64,000 nt of DNA. Source: B1 sp964443415. Its GTDB lineage: Bacteria > Bacteroidota > Bacteroidia > UKL13-3. Shown piece by piece: positions 40,831 through 49,078 of the stretch. Each line of letters opens with the position of its first letter. The first letter of the stretch is position 1. A model generated the notes under the pieces. The model had not been told where the DNA came from, did no database searches, and saw only the letters and a list, made by a program, of their open reading frames with translations. The translations under genes and the position numbers were made by a program. The DNA is taken from the NCBI GenBank assembly GCA_964443415.1, contig CAYUDC010000002.1, positions 21,826 through 85,825 of the forward strand, written 5' to 3'.

Positions 40831-40914
40831 ATATTTTATTTTTTCGGTTTACTCAAAGTTTTCCTGAACAATTAAGTTCAAAGTACTTCCCATCAACTAT
40901 AGAACTAGGCCTTA

Positions 40915-41868
40915 TTAAGCTTTTTTGATTTCAAAAAGACTTGATATAGAGCCATGTTCGGTTATGTTACGAATGGCTTCTGCAAACAAATCTGCCACCG
41001 ATAACACCTTGATTTTAGAACTTTCTTTTTTTAATGGGATGGTATCGGTAACAACCAATTCATCCAAAATACTATTTTCAATGGTTTCATAAGCTTTACC
41101 ACTTAAAACAGGGTGAGTACACATAGCCCTTACGCTTCTTGCACCTTTATCCTTAATAAGTTGGGCAGCTTTTGCCAAAGTATTACCAGTATCAATGATA
41201 TCATCTACCATGATAACATCTTTACCAGTTACATCGCCAATAAGTGTCATCGAGGCAATTTCATTTGCTCTGCGTCTTTCCTTATCAACAATAACCATAT
41301 CGCATCCCAATGCTTTTGCATAAATACGAGCTCTTGCGCTAGAGCCAATATCTGGGGAGGCAATCATTAAGTCGTGATTACTGATACTTAATTTTTGCAT
41401 GTATGGTAAAAAAATCACTGAAGAATCTAAGTGATCCACAGGGATTTCAAAAAATCCTTGAATTTGTGGTGCATGTAAATCCATGGTGATAACCCTACTT
41501 GCACCTACTGAAGTTAAAATATCTGCTACTACTTTTGAACCAATAGAAACCCTAGGTTTGTCTTTTCTATCTTGCCTTGCCATTCCAAAATATGGAATAA
41601 CAGCCGTAATATAATGTGCAGATGCTCTTTTAGCTGCATCTATCATGAGCAGCAACTCCATTAAATTGTCTGAATTAGCAAAGGTACTTTGGATTAAAAA
41701 TACATCACAACCTCTAACAGACTCATTAAAACTTGGTTGAAATTCGCCATCACTAAACTTCGAGATGACACAATCACCGAGATTAAGGCCATAAGATTTT
41801 GCAACCTGTTCGGCTAAATACCTGGAGTTTGTTCCAGAGAATAATTTTACCTCGTTTTTAACAACCAT
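40915..41868 (-). CDS. prs: Ribose-phosphate pyrophosphokinase
   Basis: A 317-residue PRPP synthetase. The ATP/ribose sites are visible: FSDGEFQPSFNESVRG near residue 38, MIDAAKRASAHYITAVIPYF, RQDRKDKPR near 103, MDLHAPQIQGFF with the metal-binding His, and the PRPP loop VMVDDIIDTGNT near 220. It makes PRPP for purines, pyrimidines, His, Trp and NAD. Its ATG lies five bases after the T run of a terminator-like hairpin behind tRNA-Gln, with no room for a separate promoter, so expression probably depends on read-through from the tRNA promoter. Confidence 0.95.
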   Translation of the reverse strand: MVVKNEVKLFSGTNSRYLAEQVAKSYGLNLGDCVISKFSDGEFQPSFNESVRGCDVFLIQSTFANSDNLMELLLMIDAAKRASAHYITAVIPYFGMARQDRKDKPRVSIGSKVVADILTSVGASRVITMDLHAPQIQGFFEIPVDHLDSSVIFLPYMQKLSISNHDLMIASPDIGSSARARIYAKALGCDMVIVDKERRRANEIASMTLIGDVTGKDVIMVDDIIDTGNTLAKAAQLIKDKGARSVRAMCTHPVLSGKAYETIENSILDELVVTDTIPLKKESSKIKVLSVADLFAEAIRNITEHGSISSLFEIKKA

Positions 41869-41873
41869 AATAT

Positions 41874-41902
41874 AAAAAAAGCCGCCTTTTGTAGCGGCTT
41901 TT
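41874..41902 (-). terminator. Terminator-like hairpin between tRNA-Gln and prs
   Basis: Stem AAAAGCCGC (41877-41885) with GCGGCTTTT (41894-41902), loop of eight bases. Reverse reading gives a run of seven T ending five bases before the prs ATG. Forward reading also ends in TTTT, though no forward transcript needs it here. Confidence 0.75.
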
Positions 41903-41912
41903 CAGCTTTTTG

Positions 41913-41985
41913 TTGACCGACTAGGTTTCGAACCTAGACTCTTCTGAACCAAAATCAGACGTGTTGCCAGTTACACCATCGGTCA
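41913..41985 (-). tRNA. tRNA-Gln (anticodon TTG)
   Basis: A 73-base cloverleaf on the reverse strand. Acceptor TGACCGA pairs with TCGGTCA, discriminator A; D stem GTGT/ACAC; anticodon stem TCTGA/TCAGA with loop TTTTGGT, giving anticodon TTG (reads CAA/CAG); T arm CTAGG-TTCGAAA-CCTAG. CCA is not encoded. It has its own consensus promoter upstream and a hairpin just downstream, before prs. Confidence 0.95.
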
Positions 41986-41996
41986 ATAAGGGATTG

Positions 41997-42025
41997 CAAA
42001 GGTAGAAAATTTTTAAAAAAACAAA
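41997..42025 (-). promoter_or_regulatory. Promoter of tRNA-Gln (and probably prs)
   Basis: TACCTTTG on the reverse strand (42004-41997) fits the -7 consensus. TTTG (42025-42022) lies 17 bp upstream. The expected start is a few bases before the mature tRNA 5' end at 41985. Confidence 0.65.
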
Positions 42026-42109
42026 AGAAAATCTCCATTTTTTTTATTTTCTATTGCTTCTCTGCAAAAATATGTCGTTTCACAGCATTTCTCAATAGAT
42101 ATTTGCGCA

Positions 42110-43306
42110 ATGAATGAGGCATATTGTATTGCATTGGTGTTTAGTAGGGCAGAACTGCGATTTCAATCTTATGCAGCTAATTATGTGAATTGCCTACTGA
42201 AATTAAACAAAAGAGTAATTTTACTGTCTCCTTTTGGTGTAGATTTTTATGAGCAGGTTCGTTTTAAAAACAGAAGATTTTTAGATAAGTTGAGCATCCT
42301 TCCTATAGAGGCTTTCGAACATACGACGTCTCATCCTTCACATTTTAATTTGTTACGAAGGACTTATTTGCTTCGAAATCAACTAAAAAGAATAGAACAA
42401 ATTAATCAAACAAAGATCGATTTATTGTTTTTTGCTCCCATAGAGGATTGGGTCAAACCGAAATTTAAAAAGTGGCTATTTTATAAGTTATTACCCTATC
42501 CATTTAGCGGATTAATGATACAAACTTCCAATTACGAATTGGGTAAATTAAAATTAAATGTTGATCCAAAATATAGGGAGCCGGATTATTTATTATCCTC
42601 CCATCATTGCGTGGGAATTTGTACCATAGATAGATTTAATACAGAGAAAATCAGGAGCAGAATCTATCGAAAGGTTATTGTTATGCCCGATATTAGTTTA
42701 AATGATTTTCCAGAACAGCATACTGATTACGAAAGTATGCTAAGCAAAATGGCATATGGCAGATTGATATGTGGTTTAATACTCGAATCAAAAGCCTCAT
42801 TTCCAAGAAGTTTCATTGAGCTGATTTTAGCTGCTCCCAAAGAGTCTTATTTTTTTGTGCTGGCCGGTAACTTGCATATTGGTGACTTATCTGAAACTGA
42901 TAAACTGCTATTAGAAAATCTTCTGGAGCATCAACGGCAGAATTTTTTTGTGCTAAATGACATGGATAGTAGCCACGAGCAATTAAATTATTTGATACAT
43001 TGTTTAGATGTATTGTATATAGACCATGTGGATGAAAGTATGCCATCTATTTTGTTAACCAAAGCAGCCAATTTAAGTAAACCAGTTATATGTTTAAAAA
43101 ATGGGCATACTGCAAGACTTGTTTCGTCTTTTAAAATGGGTGAGGTGGTGAGTGATAGTAGAGGAAACCAACTAGAGGCAATCAATCTATACCGATTGCA
43201 GATGCCGTTGATGTTAAAATTTAATAATAGGCCACTGAAGCATTATGCTCAGCTACAAAATGAAGATTCATTGAGGCAATCTTGGGAAGAACTTTTGTGG
43301 TTTTGA
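42110..43306 (+). CDS. Putative GT-B-fold glycosyltransferase
   Basis: A 398-residue cytoplasmic protein without signal peptide. The N-terminal half opens with YCIALVFSRAELRFQSYAAN and VNCLLKLNKRVILLSPFGVD. The second half has the succession typical of GT4-like enzymes: GLILESKASFPRSFIELILA, YFFVLAGNLHIGDLS, NFFVLNDM and a C-terminal MPSILLTKAANLSKPVICLK, the usual donor-site end. Identity to named families is weak, so this is a fold-level inference. A -7-like GATATTTGC sits 3 bp before the ATG, which suggests an almost leaderless mRNA. It is 24 bp from the methyltransferase gene. Confidence 0.7.
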   Translation: MNEAYCIALVFSRAELRFQSYAANYVNCLLKLNKRVILLSPFGVDFYEQVRFKNRRFLDKLSILPIEAFEHTTSHPSHFNLLRRTYLLRNQLKRIEQINQTKIDLLFFAPIEDWVKPKFKKWLFYKLLPYPFSGLMIQTSNYELGKLKLNVDPKYREPDYLLSSHHCVGICTIDRFNTEKIRSRIYRKVIVMPDISLNDFPEQHTDYESMLSKMAYGRLICGLILESKASFPRSFIELILAAPKESYFFVLAGNLHIGDLSETDKLLLENLLEHQRQNFFVLNDMDSSHEQLNYLIHCLDVLYIDHVDESMPSILLTKAANLSKPVICLKNGHTARLVSSFKMGEVVSDSRGNQLEAINLYRLQMPLMLKFNNRPLKHYAQLQNEDSLRQSWEELLWF

Positions 43307-43330
43307 TAGGGGTTTGTATATCTTGCAGGG

Positions 43331-44098
43331 GTGAAATGTAAAATTTGCAGACAGCCGTCCTATGAAATTTTTGAAGCCCAGGTGCTTCGAAAATATCAGG
43401 TAAAATATTTTTGTTGTAGCCAATGTGGGTTCATACAAACAGAAGAGCCATATTGGTTAAACGAGGCATACGAAAGTCCCCTAAACACTGAAGATACAGG
43501 TATATTAAAGCGCAACGAATACTTTAGGAGTAGGGTATCCATGATTTTATTAAGCCTGTTTAGTCCTTCAGCTAAGTTTTTAGATTATGGCGGCGGTTAT
43601 GGTGTTTTTACCAGAATGATGCGGGATATTGGATTTAATTATTTTTGGCAGGATAAATATGCACAAAACATTTTATCAAGAGGTTTTTCTTGCACCCAGG
43701 GAGAGAAGTTTGATGCCATTACGGCCTTTGAAGTGTTTGAGCACCTAACCGATGTGCATGCTGAATTGGATGAGATGCTTCAATTTTCGGATACCATCAT
43801 TTTTTCTACCTTACTACACGGGCAGGAAGTACCTGGCAAAGATTGGTGGTATTATGCCTTTAACCATGGTCAGCATATTTCTTTGTATACCGCCAAGTCG
43901 CTCGAATTATTGGCTGCTTCAAAGGGGTTAAATTTCTACACCAATGGCTCTAATTTACATATGTTTACAAGGAAACCATATTCTAATGGTAAATTCAGCT
44001 TTAGGATATTCTTGGCAAAGTGGTTTTGGTTCTATTTTAAATCCAAAGGATTAAAAAGTAAGACCGACGAGGATTTTAAAATATTAAGTAAGGTTTAA
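43331..44098 (+). CDS. Class I SAM-dependent methyltransferase with N-terminal zinc ribbon
   Basis: A 255-residue protein read from a GTG codon. The first 35 residues hold two pairs of cysteines (CKICRQ and CCSQCG), a zinc ribbon. A Rossmann methyltransferase follows: FLDYGGGYGVFTRMM (SAM-binding motif I) near residue 78 and FDAITAFEVFEHLTD (motif IV region) near 130. Such proteins often methylate sugars in glycan pathways, which fits the glycosyltransferase 24 bp upstream. The DWWYYAFNHGQHISLYT segment recurs in this family. Substrate unknown. Confidence 0.82.
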   Translation: MKCKICRQPSYEIFEAQVLRKYQVKYFCCSQCGFIQTEEPYWLNEAYESPLNTEDTGILKRNEYFRSRVSMILLSLFSPSAKFLDYGGGYGVFTRMMRDIGFNYFWQDKYAQNILSRGFSCTQGEKFDAITAFEVFEHLTDVHAELDEMLQFSDTIIFSTLLHGQEVPGKDWWYYAFNHGQHISLYTAKSLELLAASKGLNFYTNGSNLHMFTRKPYSNGKFSFRIFLAKWFWFYFKSKGLKSKTDEDFKILSKV

Positions 44099-44109
44099 GA
44101 GCCTAAATA

Positions 44110-44140
44110 TTTGGTTTTAAGCATTCAATACTTATTTTTG
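44110..44140 (+). promoter_or_regulatory. Promoter of the giant T9SS protein gene
   Basis: TTTG (44110-44113), a 19-bp spacer and TATTTTTG (44133-44140) match the -33/-7 consensus exactly. The ATG at 44183 is 42 bp downstream. Confidence 0.7.
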
Positions 44141-44182
44141 ATGAGAATGCTCTTATTATAGATTTACACTTCAATCAGAAAA

Positions 44183-47100
44183 ATGAGAAAAAAAGTTTTA
44201 CTCGTATTATTGGTATTTGTTCAAGCTAGTTTGTCAATGGCCCAAAGTTTTAATTGGGGAATTAGAGCAGGCGCTACCGGAATAGATAATTTTAGGGCTA
44301 CTGCGATAGACGCACAAAATAATGTATATGGACTTTTATTCTTTACCGCCAATACTACCATTGATAGTTTAGGAACCCCTAAGGTTTTTAATACAAATGG
44401 TGGAAGAGATGTATTGGTGGTTAAGTATAATTGTAACAAAGTTTTTCAATGGGCTGTTCAGGTAGGAGGCACCTTTGACGATGGCGGTGCAGGTGGATTT
44501 TCTGATATTATAACTGATACTAGTGGTAATATTTATGTAGCATCTACATTAAATGGGTCGGTATCATTTGTGTCTGCCAATGGAAACACTACCAGCAGAA
44601 CCAGTACTGGTCAGCAAGATGGATTTTTAATGAAAATCGGCTCTAATGGTGTGATCCAATGGATTAATACCATGGGTGGATTAAATAACGATGAGGCAAC
44701 TTCTTTAACTATAGATAGACTTCAAGATGTTTATGTGGGAGGATATCATACAGGTCAGGCCACCTTTACTAGTACAACACCACCCAATTTATTACGTAAC
44801 TCTTTTGCTGCCTCTGTTGATTATTTCGTAGCAAAATATAATCCTGCTGGCGTTATACAATATTTAACAGGCGGAGCCTCTAATGGAGCTGACATCATTA
44901 ATGGCCTTGCTGTAGATAGTTTGTTGAGGGTTTTTGCTGTTGGAACATTTGGTGGTGGTGGAAACTTCAATGGATTTTTTGGAGCGAATGCCCTTAATAA
45001 CTCTGGTGGCACAGGCGGGTTTTTAGCATCCTTTAGCGCTGCTGGTGCGGTTCAGTGGGCAGTGGGTTTAGGGGGAGCTTTAAATGAAGCCATTTATGAT
45101 GTGGTGGTAGACGACCAAACAGACCGAGTATTTGTGTCGGGTTCATTTCAAGGAACTACTACACTTTCCACTCGACCAGGAGGAACTTTACAAAATCTAA
45201 CTGCTATCGGAAACTTCGAGGCATTTATAGCCAGCTTTAACCTTACAGGAGCTACACAATGGGCAAGGGTCATAGGTGGCGCTTCTAATGAGTATGCTTA
45301 CACCGTTGAACTTAGCGCAATTGGCGAACTTTTGGTTGCCGGAGAATTTGGTAGTAATACAAATTTTGGTGGCACAAGTTTAACCCCAGTGGGCGGCTCA
45401 AATATTTTTGTAGCGAGATACACTCAGGCAAATGTGTTTGTTTCAGCTATCAATTTATCTCAAAGCAATCCAGGTGCCGGTTTCTATTTAAGACGATCTC
45501 CCAATAGCCAAATTTATCTCTCAGGTAACTTTGGTTCGACCCAAATTTTTGGCAACGATACTTTAACTTCAGCTGGTTCAACAGATGGATTTATTGCCAG
45601 AATGGAAGATTTTGACACTACCTTTTTACTCACAAATAAGACGTCTTTGGTATGTACTGGAGATACAGCCAACTTTTTTATTCCTAATAAGAGGTTAGGA
45701 ACCTTTAAATGGTACAGGAATGATACTTTGTTTACCATTACAACTGCACCACAATTGCGCGTTTGGGAAAGTGGAAACTATAAAGTTGTATCGTCTAACG
45801 AATGCGCCACCGATAAAGAGTCGGCAACCATAACCCTTATTAGAAGTATATTTTATAATGCACCTGCTATTTCAAGTATTTCTGTGTGCACAGGTGATAC
45901 AGGAAGATTAAATGCCTCGGGAGCACAACTCTATGCTTGGTTTCCTGCATCTGGGCTATCCGATTCTACTTTGGCCTCGCCATTGGTGAATGTTGCTTCA
46001 AATTCAACCTATTTTTTATTGAGACAAAGCGGTGTTTGTATAGACTTAGATACAGTTACTGTAACACTACTCAATAATTGCTGCCTTACCTGTTCAAGTC
46101 CATATCAATTAAATCAAGGAGCAGTGGCTTGTTACTCATTTACAGGTAATGCGCGTGATGAAAGTGGTTTTGGGAATAATGCACAAGTATTTAATGCGGT
46201 ATTGGCACCTGATAGATTTAATGTGGCCGCCAGAGCTTATCAGTTTAATGGCTTCAATAGTTATTTGGAGGTTCCTAATTCTGTTTCGTTATCCTCGCCA
46301 ACTAATCAAATTTCATTTACATTTTGGGCTCGAGTTAGCGCTTGGTTGTTTAATGCTGGTGTTCAATACACACCCATCTTAAGCAAATCTAACAATACGG
46401 CAAATGCTCAATATAGAGCGATGTTAAGAGTAAATGGTGCCTATGCCATGACAGATGGTAAAAGTTGGAATGGCGTAATAGGAGGTGCTACCAATGTAAA
46501 TACTTGGTATTTCTTCTGTATTACAGCAAGAAACGACACTATGTTTTATTACAGAAATGGTACCTTATTAGGCTTTGCTGTTGGACCAACTACCTATACC
46601 TTAAATAATACTACTCCACTTAGAATTGGTAGAAATGATGTGAATACACTTGCCTATTTTAATGGTAGGCTAGACGAATTAAGGATTTATAATAGAACCC
46701 TTTCTCAATCAGAAATTACGTCACTATACAACCTTAGTGCCATAAACGGCTTACCTACCATCAATGCAGGTACTGATAAAAATATTTGTAAAGGAGATTC
46801 TGTTCAATTACTTACCACTGGAACTTTAGGCAGCTATCAATGGACACCTAATGTTTATCTTTCTAATGATACTGCTAGAAGTCCATTTAATAAAGGCGAT
46901 ACTAGCACAACCTATGTGGCAAGAGTAGATTATTTTGGGTGTAAAAATTATGACACCGTTAGGGTGAATGTCTCTATTTTAGAGCCAGATTTAGGTTCAG
47001 ACAGAACCATTTGTTCGGGAGATACTGCTACGCTAATAGTTAGTGGTGGTGGAAATAGTTTTAACTGGACACCAAATTACAATATTAGTAGTGTAACCAA

Positions 47101-49078
47101 TGATACAATTAGCGTTTTTCCAACTACCGATACAGCCTATGTAATGGCTACAAGCAATGGTGTTTGTACACGACGTGATACAGTTTTTATAAACGTTAAT
47201 ACTGTTAATCTAAATGCTGGTCCGGATGCTGTTGTATGCCCAGGAGACACTGCTAAATTTACTGTTACAAGCGATGGTACGGTTAGATGGTCGCCATTTA
47301 CCTATTTAAGTGACTCGATTGGAACCAATGTTTATGCCTTACCTGATACCAATATAACTTATGTGCTTCAGGCTAATAACCTAGGTTGTTTGGCATATGA
47401 TACGGTTTCTGTTATTACTGTTACTTTACCAGTTAATGCAGGTACAGATAAGCTCATATGTTTTGGAGATTCTGTTCAGTTGCAAGCTACCGGTGGTATC
47501 AACTATATCTGGCTGCCTAACTATCGAATAACTGATTCTGCCTCGGCAACACCAACGGTATTTCCGGCTGTACCTACGTATTATTTTGTAGCCTCCTACA
47601 ATGGTTATTGTGCCAGATATGATAGTGTCTTTGTGGATGTAAAAGTTCCTCTGGCCAATGCTGGGCCAGACAAAACCATTTGTAATGGCGATAGTGCAGT
47701 AATAGGAGTGGCAGCTAATGGTTTAAAAACATGGTTCCCTGCAATAGGCATAGATACTAGCAAGATTACACCTTATGCAAAGCCTGCTGCTACTACCACC
47801 TACTATTTAACAGGTAATAACGGAGGCTGTATGGCATATGATACTGTTACGGTAACTGTATTGGATTTTAATATAAGTGCAGGTGCAGACAGAGTTATTT
47901 GCAAAGGCGACAGCGTGCAGTTAAACGCCAGTGGGGGAGTAAAATATAATTGGTTACCTTTTTATAATATCAATGATACCGGAGTGGCCAATCCTTGGGT
48001 TAAGCCTGATGTATCTACACCTTATTTACTATTATCTACTAATGGTTATTGCATACGTATTGATACGGTGTTGATAGACGTACGAAACTTAAATATTAAT
48101 GCAGGAATTGATACCAGCGTTTGTATTGGAGAAAGCGTGAAGTTAAATGCAACAGGAGCAGCTAGCTATCAATGGACGCCAATTACCAACATAGATAATC
48201 CTACTATTGCAAGCCCTACTGTTACACCTACCAGTACTACTGCTTATATAGTGCTTGGATTTGACGGTGTAGTTTGCCAAAAATATGATACAGTTGTGGT
48301 TCGGGTAAGAAATTACCCTACTGTAAATGCTGGTGTAGATCTAAAACATTGTCCAAATGAATTTTTGGATATGGGTGCTACTGCTTTAGATTATACTCGT
48401 TTAGAATGGGTGCCTGCTACTTATTTGAGTGATAAGTTTACCCTTAATCCGCAGGTGTCTGTTTTAAGTAATACCACCTATGTATTAAAAGCATGGAATG
48501 GACATTGCCTCAGTACAGACACCGTTTCGGTGAGTGTAAATCCTAAAGTAGTAGCTGGTTTTAAAGCCGATCCTACGAGTGGTTTTGCTCCATTGCCAAT
48601 TACTTTCACCAATACCAGTTCAAACGCCTATTTCTTTGTTTGGGATTTTGATGATAAAGGCGCTACCTCTGATGCAGCAAATCCAACCTATACCTATACT
48701 TCCGAGGGTACCTATAATGTGTTGTTATTGGCAAAAGATAGTTTAGGATGCTTCGATACCATTTCTTATCCTGTTTTCATTAGAGAAAAAGAAAACATAT
48801 TTATGCCTAACGCATTCTCACCTAATGGAGATGGGCTAAACGATAGGTTCGAACCTACTTATAACCCCAACAAATTTGAGTATGTAGAATACCAGATTTT
48901 TAATCGCTGGGGTGTTCAAATATTTACTACAAAAATGCCGGGTGCTTCAGCCACATGGTGGGATGGAAAAGTAAATGGCATTGCCGAGCCATCAGGCGTG
49001 TATACCTACGTAGGTACAGCAAAAGACCTCAAAGGAAAGCTCTACGAATTAAAAGGAAATGTTACCTTAATGAGGTAA
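44183..49078 (+). CDS. Giant T9SS-secreted surface protein: SBBP propeller, LamG, eight tandem repeats, PKD, type B sorting domain
   Basis: A 1631-residue exported protein. Signal peptide MRKKVLLVLLVFVQASLSMA. Residues about 25-440 hold at least six SBBP-type propeller units (W-A-x-x-x-G-G ... D-x-x-x-x-V-Y-V/V-F-V). Two Ig-like units with CTGDT follow. About 650-850 is a LamG/concanavalin-type domain (GNARDESGFGNNAQVFNAVL, FNGFNSYLEVPNSVSL, FNGRLDELRIYNRTLS). About 860-1450 are eight tandem units of about 74 residues starting NAG-x-D-x-x-x-C-x-G-D-S. A PKD domain (WDFDDKGATSDAANPTYTYT) and the gliding-motility-associated C-terminal domain (IFMPNAFSPNGDGLNDRFEP to the end) complete it. Such domains direct export and surface display. 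The ligand is unknown. Confidence 0.9.
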   Translation: MRKKVLLVLLVFVQASLSMAQSFNWGIRAGATGIDNFRATAIDAQNNVYGLLFFTANTTIDSLGTPKVFNTNGGRDVLVVKYNCNKVFQWAVQVGGTFDDGGAGGFSDIITDTSGNIYVASTLNGSVSFVSANGNTTSRTSTGQQDGFLMKIGSNGVIQWINTMGGLNNDEATSLTIDRLQDVYVGGYHTGQATFTSTTPPNLLRNSFAASVDYFVAKYNPAGVIQYLTGGASNGADIINGLAVDSLLRVFAVGTFGGGGNFNGFFGANALNNSGGTGGFLASFSAAGAVQWAVGLGGALNEAIYDVVVDDQTDRVFVSGSFQGTTTLSTRPGGTLQNLTAIGNFEAFIASFNLTGATQWARVIGGASNEYAYTVELSAIGELLVAGEFGSNTNFGGTSLTPVGGSNIFVARYTQANVFVSAINLSQSNPGAGFYLRRSPNSQIYLSGNFGSTQIFGNDTLTSAGSTDGFIARMEDFDTTFLLTNKTSLVCTGDTANFFIPNKRLGTFKWYRNDTLFTITTAPQLRVWESGNYKVVSSNECATDKESATITLIRSIFYNAPAISSISVCTGDTGRLNASGAQLYAWFPASGLSDSTLASPLVNVASNSTYFLLRQSGVCIDLDTVTVTLLNNCCLTCSSPYQLNQGAVACYSFTGNARDESGFGNNAQVFNAVLAPDRFNVAARAYQFNGFNSYLEVPNSVSLSSPTNQISFTFWARVSAWLFNAGVQYTPILSKSNNTANAQYRAMLRVNGAYAMTDGKSWNGVIGGATNVNTWYFFCITARNDTMFYYRNGTLLGFAVGPTTYTLNNTTPLRIGRNDVNTLAYFNGRLDELRIYNRTLSQSEITSLYNLSAINGLPTINAGTDKNICKGDSVQLLTTGTLGSYQWTPNVYLSNDTARSPFNKGDTSTTYVARVDYFGCKNYDTVRVNVSILEPDLGSDRTICSGDTATLIVSGGGNSFNWTPNYNISSVTNDTISVFPTTDTAYVMATSNGVCTRRDTVFINVNTVNLNAGPDAVVCPGDTAKFTVTSDGTVRWSPFTYLSDSIGTNVYALPDTNITYVLQANNLGCLAYDTVSVITVTLPVNAGTDKLICFGDSVQLQATGGINYIWLPNYRITDSASATPTVFPAVPTYYFVASYNGYCARYDSVFVDVKVPLANAGPDKTICNGDSAVIGVAANGLKTWFPAIGIDTSKITPYAKPAATTTYYLTGNNGGCMAYDTVTVTVLDFNISAGADRVICKGDSVQLNASGGVKYNWLPFYNINDTGVANPWVKPDVSTPYLLLSTNGYCIRIDTVLIDVRNLNINAGIDTSVCIGESVKLNATGAASYQWTPITNIDNPTIASPTVTPTSTTAYIVLGFDGVVCQKYDTVVVRVRNYPTVNAGVDLKHCPNEFLDMGATALDYTRLEWVPATYLSDKFTLNPQVSVLSNTTYVLKAWNGHCLSTDTVSVSVNPKVVAGFKADPTSGFAPLPITFTNTSSNAYFFVWDFDDKGATSDAANPTYTYTSEGTYNVLLLAKDSLGCFDTISYPVFIREKENIFMPNAFSPNGDGLNDRFEPTYNPNKFEYVEYQIFNRWGVQIFTTKMPGASATWWDGKVNGIAEPSGVYTYVGTAKDLKGKLYELKGNVTLMR
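46763..48545 (+). repeat. Eight tandem coding repeats of about 222 bp
   Basis: Units begin near 46763, 46991, 47213, 47435, 47657, 47876, 48098 and 48326. Each encodes a header N-A-G-x-D-x-x-x-C-x-G-D-S, a central Y-x-W-x-P motif, a T-T-x-Y segment and a C-x-x-x-D-x-V-x-V end. Units differ at many positions, so the array is old and not freshly expanded. The last unit's header is degenerate (HCPNEF). Confidence 0.85.
49062..49078. terminator. Small hairpin spanning both stop codons of a convergent pair
   Basis: TTACCT (49062-49067) with AGGTAA (49073-49078), a five-base loop. It contains the stop codons of the giant forward gene and of the reverse thioredoxin-domain gene. T-rich tracts follow on both sides (TATTTCCTTT forward). 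A weak bidirectional terminator is possible. Confidence 0.4.

Noticed and set aside
46763..48545. Tandem 222-bp periodicity as a CRISPR array or other non-coding repeat
   Set aside because: The units are in one open frame, diverged at DNA level and encode a regular protein domain; there are no short identical repeats with unique spacers anywhere in the window.
48846..48855. GGTTCGAACC copies as tRNA T-arm fragments
   Set aside because: GGTTCGAA is common in T arms, but no acceptor, D or anticodon stems surround the copies at 6222 and 48846, and both encode conserved RFEP residues. Only 41913-41985 folds as a tRNA.
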